A stretch of 64,000 nt of DNA. It comes from Varanus komodoensis (lineage: Eukaryota; Chordata; Lepidosauria; Squamata; Varanidae). Position 1 is the first letter of the stretch; each line of letters begins with the position of its first letter. The stretch is taken from assembly GCF_004798865.1 (NCBI RefSeq), contig NW_025336598.1:14120904-14184903 (forward strand). Direction: 5' to 3'. The notes beneath the pieces are model-generated. The model was given only the letters and a program-made list of their open reading frames with translations. It was not told the origin of the DNA and did no database searches. A program made the translations under genes and the position numbers. Below, in pieces: positions 59,381 to 64,000 of the stretch.

Positions 59381-59549
59381 GCTGAAAAGCAAAGTAAAAT
59401 ATGATGAATAAACTTGAGAAGAAGGAGCTTGAAGTGAAACAGTTAAACAAGCCCGAAAAGTAGGTGGCCTGTTGGTTTGATCCATGCTTCCCAAGCATTT
59501 GGAGTGTCTTAAATACAGTTTATCATGCTTACCAGTGAATAGTAACTTA

Positions 59550-60135
59550 CCGTATTTTTCGCTCTATAAGTTGCACTTGACCATAAGACGCACCTAGTTT
59601 TTAGAGGAGGGATCCATGGAAAGTTTCCTGATAATCACAGGCACATTCCCCATCACTTCCCCATGGGCTTCATTAAAAGACTGGTTGCCATTTGAAAACA
59701 CCACCGACCTGTGATTACAACTCTCACCTGTGCTGGAGGAGGGGGGCGGAGCAGGGCACGCCAAGCTCGTGCCGGCCAGGTGTGGTGCAGCCGGGCCGGC
59801 AGTGTGCCGGCAGTGGTCTTCTGGGTGGCGCAGCGGCAGCAGGTCTTCCCGGGCGGTGGGGGTGAGCAGTCCGTCTCTCCGTGCGGCTGGTGGGTTAAAG
59901 CCCGCGGCTGCTCCTCCTCTGCACCGCTCCCCCTGAGTGGCACAGCTCTCACCTGCGCCGGAGCAGGGCGGGGGGGTGGAGCAGCACGCGCTGAGCGCGT
60001 GCCAGCCAGGTGGTGCCACGTGGTGCAGGCGGGCCGGCAGCGTCCCGGCAACACACACGCATTCGTTCTATAAGACGCACAGACATTTCCCCTTTTGAGG
60101 GGGAAAAAGTGCGTCTTATAGAGTGAAAAATATGG
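59550..60135. mobile_element. 586-bp TIR DNA transposon with CpG-rich core
   Basis: The left end is TA-CCGTATTTTTCGCTCTATAA, then ..GCACTTGACCATAAGACG. The reverse complement of the right end is TA-CCATATTTTTCACTCTATAA, then GACGCAC. TA borders both sides, so a Tc1/mariner-type target site is plausible. The core (about 59711-60060) is extremely GC- and CpG-rich, and open frames there are compositional. Two related modules of about 105 bp lie inside it (59715-59820 and 59945-60050), both going from CTCTCACCTG to GGGCCGGCAG. No transposase. Confidence 0.75.
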
Positions 60136-60467
60136 TACTCACTGCATCCAAAGAAATTGTGGAACCCTGAAATATCTTTAGTGATTGTTGAAAGCATCAA
60201 GCCCTTGATAACATCACAGTCATCAAGTGCATAAATGATTCCTTGAAAGGAAAAAGATGGGATGTAAATATAATGCAAGAAAAAATGAAATTTAACCTCT
60301 ATCACTCAGAAAGAGGTTACTGTCTGTCAGGAGTCTGAGGACTTACTAGTGTTGGTCCTAAAACCTTGTATGATCAAAATTCACAGCATAATTTGTTACA
60401 TTTTCCCTCCACCAACACACACATAGAGTCAGCAGTGTCTCCTAATACTTTCTTATAGGTTATACCA

Positions 60468-60592
60468 CAGATGGGAAATTTCTAAGTCTTCATATGCTCT
60501 TGTATTTCAGCCCCCATCAGTCCAAGCCAACAGGGCTAATGGTCAGGCATGATGGTAGTAGTGAAGAACTTGTGACCTTCCAGATGATGCTA
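60468..60592. mobile_element. decayed palindromic hAT-type MITE
   Basis: CAGATGGGAAATTTCTAAG, CAGCCCCCATCAGTCCAAGC, then AATGGTCAGGCATGATGGTA and GTGACCTTCCAGATGATG follow the centre and arms of the CAGGGGTGGG/CATCTGG hairpin family. Confidence 0.5.
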
Positions 60593-60599
60593 GAGTAAA

Positions 60600-61422
60600 A
60601 CTGATCTGTGCTATTATTGCTGGGATTTGCACACTACTCTGCTTCTTATGTGTGTCACCAGCAAAATTGCTCCTTCCTTTCATCCAGTATAGCAAATGAT
60701 CAGTGGAGGTCATAGCACTGTCCCTGTAACACTGTCCCTTTCTTAGCAGCTTCATGCATTCAGTTTTGAAGAACACGAAGGACTTTTCCACTTTTATATG
60801 ATGGCTATTTGTGTGAAAAGGTGACACAGATGTTACCACATGAGACAACAGACATCAGATTGTATGAAATGGCAGTATAACTGCCAAGTTTATGCAGTAC
60901 CTAAGTGCTGAGAATTTATCAGCAATTTCTGAAAATAAAGTTACTGGATCAGATTGGTTGGAGACATGTTATCAAGTTGTACTTTTAGTGTTAGTAAATT
61001 CTTCCATTTTGGTGGGTACAAATAACATGTTAATGATACTTGGAATCTGATAAAAGTTGGGCCGGTTTATACTTCGTTCATTTATTATGGTCAAGATCAG
61101 GAAGGCTGATTTATATAGCATTTGGCATTTATGCTTTTATACACAGTTGAAAATGAGAATCCACTCACTCACCTCCCATCTGCAGCATGCCAAGCATTAT
61201 AGGTGACCTGGGTCATCGGTATGAACATTCATCTGCCTTATCTTTGAAGTATTTTATCGTGTTCTTTGTTCTTGTATGCTAATATGAATGTTCACACTTA
61301 TTACTGTGCACTCCTGTAAAGGCAAGGAGAGGATTCATGAGTTTAGGAATTATTTGTGTCACACCATGTGTGACATCTTTTTAGCACCACATTTGAGTTG
61401 GGAAAATATATAGTGAGTATGA

Positions 61423-61425
<3 letters not shown>
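60600..61425. other. intron, nothing recognised
   Basis: No gene, RNA or repeat family was identified. Confidence 0.4.

Positions 61426-61427
<2 letters not shown>

Positions 61428-61501
<74 letters not shown>
61428..61501. repeat. compound microsatellite (CT)n(GT)n(G)n
   Basis: About 21 CT units, then about six GT units, then about 18 G, without interruption. Confidence 0.95.
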
Positions 61502-61504
<3 letters not shown>

Positions 61505-63425
61505 TGCTATTTGAGGAAACTTCCTAATGCAGTATGTGATATTGTTCCAGTTTGGAAGGAGTTTCCATTTAAATAACTTCTTTAAGTGCCTACTTTTCTT
61601 TGCTGTTTTCCAAAACACAGAGGCAATGATGTGCTTTCAAAATCCATCTTCATTCTGTTGTTTCTAATTGTTCTTACTCATGACAAAATGAGCCTATTTT
61701 AATTAAATAAATTTAATTAAATCAGCTTAAGTGCACATGCTCTCTTGCCATGGTGTGCAGTTTCAGAAGCTTTGACCAATGAGATTCTAAAGTCATTATT
61801 CATCCTCAACTCTTTAAGAATTGTGCTATTAACAGCTGTTAAAAGCCAGAAAGCTAGGGCAGCTCAGCAAAATAAGGGTAAAGTGCTGGTTTTCTTGGTC
61901 ATTTGGTATGCAATATTGTGTCCTTCTGAAGAATTCTCATTTTTTTTTCTTACAGTGCCACAGGGTAATCCATTCTGTTTCTCTTATCCTGGTGAGATGG
62001 AATATAATAATCCTCACACTCCTGTCTGCTGCACTTTTTGGAAGCTGGACTTCCTGTTGCCACCTGCACGTCTCTTCCTCTCTAGGAAGTTGTCTTAGTG
62101 CCCATGAGGATTGGGCAAGAGGGCTATGTCCCATTATCTGTAGAGAGAAGACTCACCATTGTGCATGTGTTGCAGAATTCATTTTAGTTATAAGCACAAC
62201 ATGGTGCTCGAGTCTTAAATGCTCACCAGATTTTTCTCAAAATCAGCCACTTGTTCAGTGACTTGTGAACCTACTTCATTTCTTGATGAACACAATGTCT
62301 GCAAGCAAGATTTGCTTGCACTTATTGTAGTGTTTTTCAGATTGATAAATAATAACTTAATTGGATTACCTGTTCCCAGGTAAAGATTGTCTTACTCGGG
62401 AGATCTGTTGAGGAAGATTTTATGAAATAGAAGTTTGTTTTTAGGTCATCCATCTGCCACCGAAAACTGGTGAACTACCCAAACTATTTGTGGACTGACT
62501 TACAATGCTGTTTCCTTAATTGTGCTACTGTTTTAGGGCTTGACTAGATTTATATATGTGTTTTACAACATGTATATCTTTATTCTTCTGTGAGTTCTAG
62601 ACAATCTACAAGGAACACTATTGAAAACATCCATAATCTAGAAATTGCAGCAGAAAAATGCAATACATAGCTATTAAAATAGTTAAAAACCAGACTACTT
62701 AAAACAACAGCTAAATTATTAACTGAAGTCCTTTCTTAAAAGGATGTTCTTCTCAAAGGAATGTTCACAAACCATTCATGAAGAGAATTAGCAGAACTGG
62801 TTGTATGGCTCTAGTGTTTTACTCATGTGATACCTAGTGGCTACATTATGCATCTTATATTTATCACATGTGTATTTAAGAAACACCAAGTGCTGCTTCA
62901 CCAAAATTTTGTGCTGTCACATAAAACTGGAGCAAGATGTCTATTAAAAGTGTTAAGATTGGTCACTTTTCCTATTCATATCTTGTTCTTCATACATTGC
63001 CTGTAAAATCCTGTCTTTATACTTCCCTTTAGCAAAGTTACGGCTCAACCAAAATATTTGATCCCTTGCATGATTACAGTTTGTGTTTGCATGATGCATG
63101 TCCTGCACATCAAAATCATGACATGAATCACTGAATCAGAAGTTGCAAAATATCCAAAAAAAAAAAAAAAGTTTTCTTCCTGCTGTGTAAGAAATGAAGA
63201 GTTGGCTGCTGGACAATTGAATGTTATGTAAAAATTGTTGAAAATGGTAAAATATTCCATATGATTAAACATCTGTTGTGACAGCACTCTATCTTATTGA
63301 ATCGTGGTATCATTTGATAGCAATAGCAAATTGCTATCAAATTGTTTGTGTGTCTTCCTCCCTAGACTTAGGAGAGTTAGGGTTCTAAGGAGGGTGTCAA
63401 GCAGAAAATCCACTTTAGCAAAGCT
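61505..63425. other. intron; one short perfect hairpin
   Basis: ATTTGATAGCAAT (63312-63324) and its exact reverse complement (63330-63342) flank a 5-base loop. Nothing else was recognised. Confidence 0.5.
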
Positions 63426-63429
63426 CTCT

Positions 63430-63645
63430 ACATTAGAGTACAATCCACATTGTAGGGCAACCCATGGTCAAATTCCCTCTCAGCTGCAGAGTTTAGTGGA
63501 TCACTCCTGGGCCAGTCACAATTTCTCAAGCAACCTACCTTACCAGGTTGCCCTCCCTCCCTCCCTGTTTATGTGTGTGTCACTTCCTTAAACTTCTCAA
63601 GAAAGAAAGGGCATAAAAACAATGTAAATAAAATAAGTATGCATA
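63430..63645 (+). mobile_element. tRNA-derived SINE, decayed
   Basis: GGTCAAATTCCCTCTCAGCT (B-box region), GGGCCAGTCACAATTTCTCA and AGCAACCTACCTTACCAGG match the body of the SINE family at 32231 and 35512. AAGGGCATAAAAACAATGTA then AATAAAATAA is the tail. The internal CTCCCTCCCTCCC tract is an added simple repeat. Confidence 0.7.
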
Positions 63646-64000
63646 AAAGTTGGGTCTCTACCTAGGGATAGCAGAAGGTGGAAAACTGAGTAGAAATGGG
63701 AGCCATATGAATGGTGGCAGCAAGGTAGCATTTTTTTCTTGAGCTAGGGAAAGGGGTTCCCATGAACAGTAGGCTGTTGCATTGTGCAAGGGCTTATTCA
63801 TGAACAGCTAGAATATGGGCTAGAAAGTGACATATAAAAATCAGGAAGGGGAAGACTGAGGAGAAAGGAGCTGTCTTGTCCTGTTTGATCAGAGAGCAGA
63901 CGATAAAGAAAAGGAACTGGGTATGAGTAGTCTTCTATTAGGTGAGATTGAAGGGATGCAAAGCTTGCCATACACCCCTTCCCATGCAGGGTCATATATA

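Larger units (their letters stand above)
43728..64000 (+). other. RBPJ: first intron of RBPJ, 5' part (inferred)
   Basis: If 43708-43727 is the first coding exon, the rest of the window is intron. I looked for the expected next exon (KFGERPPPKRLTR with a preceding AG) and for the alternative MAWIKR start and did not find either. The first 3 kb have few repeats, and old transposons become frequent after 47 kb. Confidence 0.6.

Noticed and set aside
59594-60073. Long overlapping frames on both strands (up to 154 codons)
   Set aside because: They lie in the CpG-rich core of an inverted-repeat transposon, are low-complexity (Pro/Ala/Arg or Gly-rich), and are explained by composition.

Overview
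The window looks like a piece of a vertebrate nuclear genome, most probably a squamate reptile (lizard or snake). It is AT-rich and CpG-poor apart from one clear CpG island. It carries the tRNA-derived SINEs typical of squamates together with old CR1, L2-clade and RTE/R4-type LINE fragments, small hAT-type palindromic elements and decayed LTRs. Nearly all the short open frames are chance. No bacterial-style operon, CRISPR array, rRNA gene or functional tRNA gene was seen.

One host gene start is supported. A CpG island at about 43130-44050 contains an NRF1 palindrome, an inverted CCAAT box, a TCTCGCGAGA element and a YY1-like site over an ATG at 43708. The seven-residue start MAPVVTG is followed at once by a splice donor in phase 2. 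I recognise this as a known alternative first exon of RBPJ (CSL, the Notch-pathway DNA-binding factor), which normally continues into KFGERPPPKR. The next exon is not in the window, so 43728-64000 would be the first part of a long first intron and 1-43130 the upstream intergenic region.

Upstream part (1-43 kb): isolated MITE, SINE and LINE fragments to 21 kb, with a Ty3/gypsy-like LTR at 10.4-11.0 kb. A non-autonomous hAT element with a perfect 8-bp target duplication lies at 21.2 kb, and L2-clade relics at 23-24 kb. From 24 to 30 kb I recognise almost nothing. A second gypsy-like LTR lies at 30.3-30.7 kb, and a minus-strand LTR-like block carrying a perfect 229-bp tandem duplication at 34.6-35.1 kb. 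After a SINE comes a decayed but nearly full-length hAT transposase of the ZMYM/DUF4371 type (35.75-37.58 kb), then a 2.2-kb L2-clade LINE (39.7-41.9 kb) and an RTE/R4-type LINE tail in the opposite direction (42.0-42.4 kb).

Intron part (44-64 kb): the first 3 kb have few repeats. Then come a TA-flanked inverted-repeat element (47.5 kb), MITEs, a GC-rich block at 52.7-53.8 kb, a 1-kb CR1 relic on the minus strand (57.6-58.7 kb), and a perfect 22-bp hairpin (59.3 kb). A 586-bp inverted-repeat transposon with a very CpG-rich core (59.55-60.14 kb), simple repeats and a SINE near the right end complete it.
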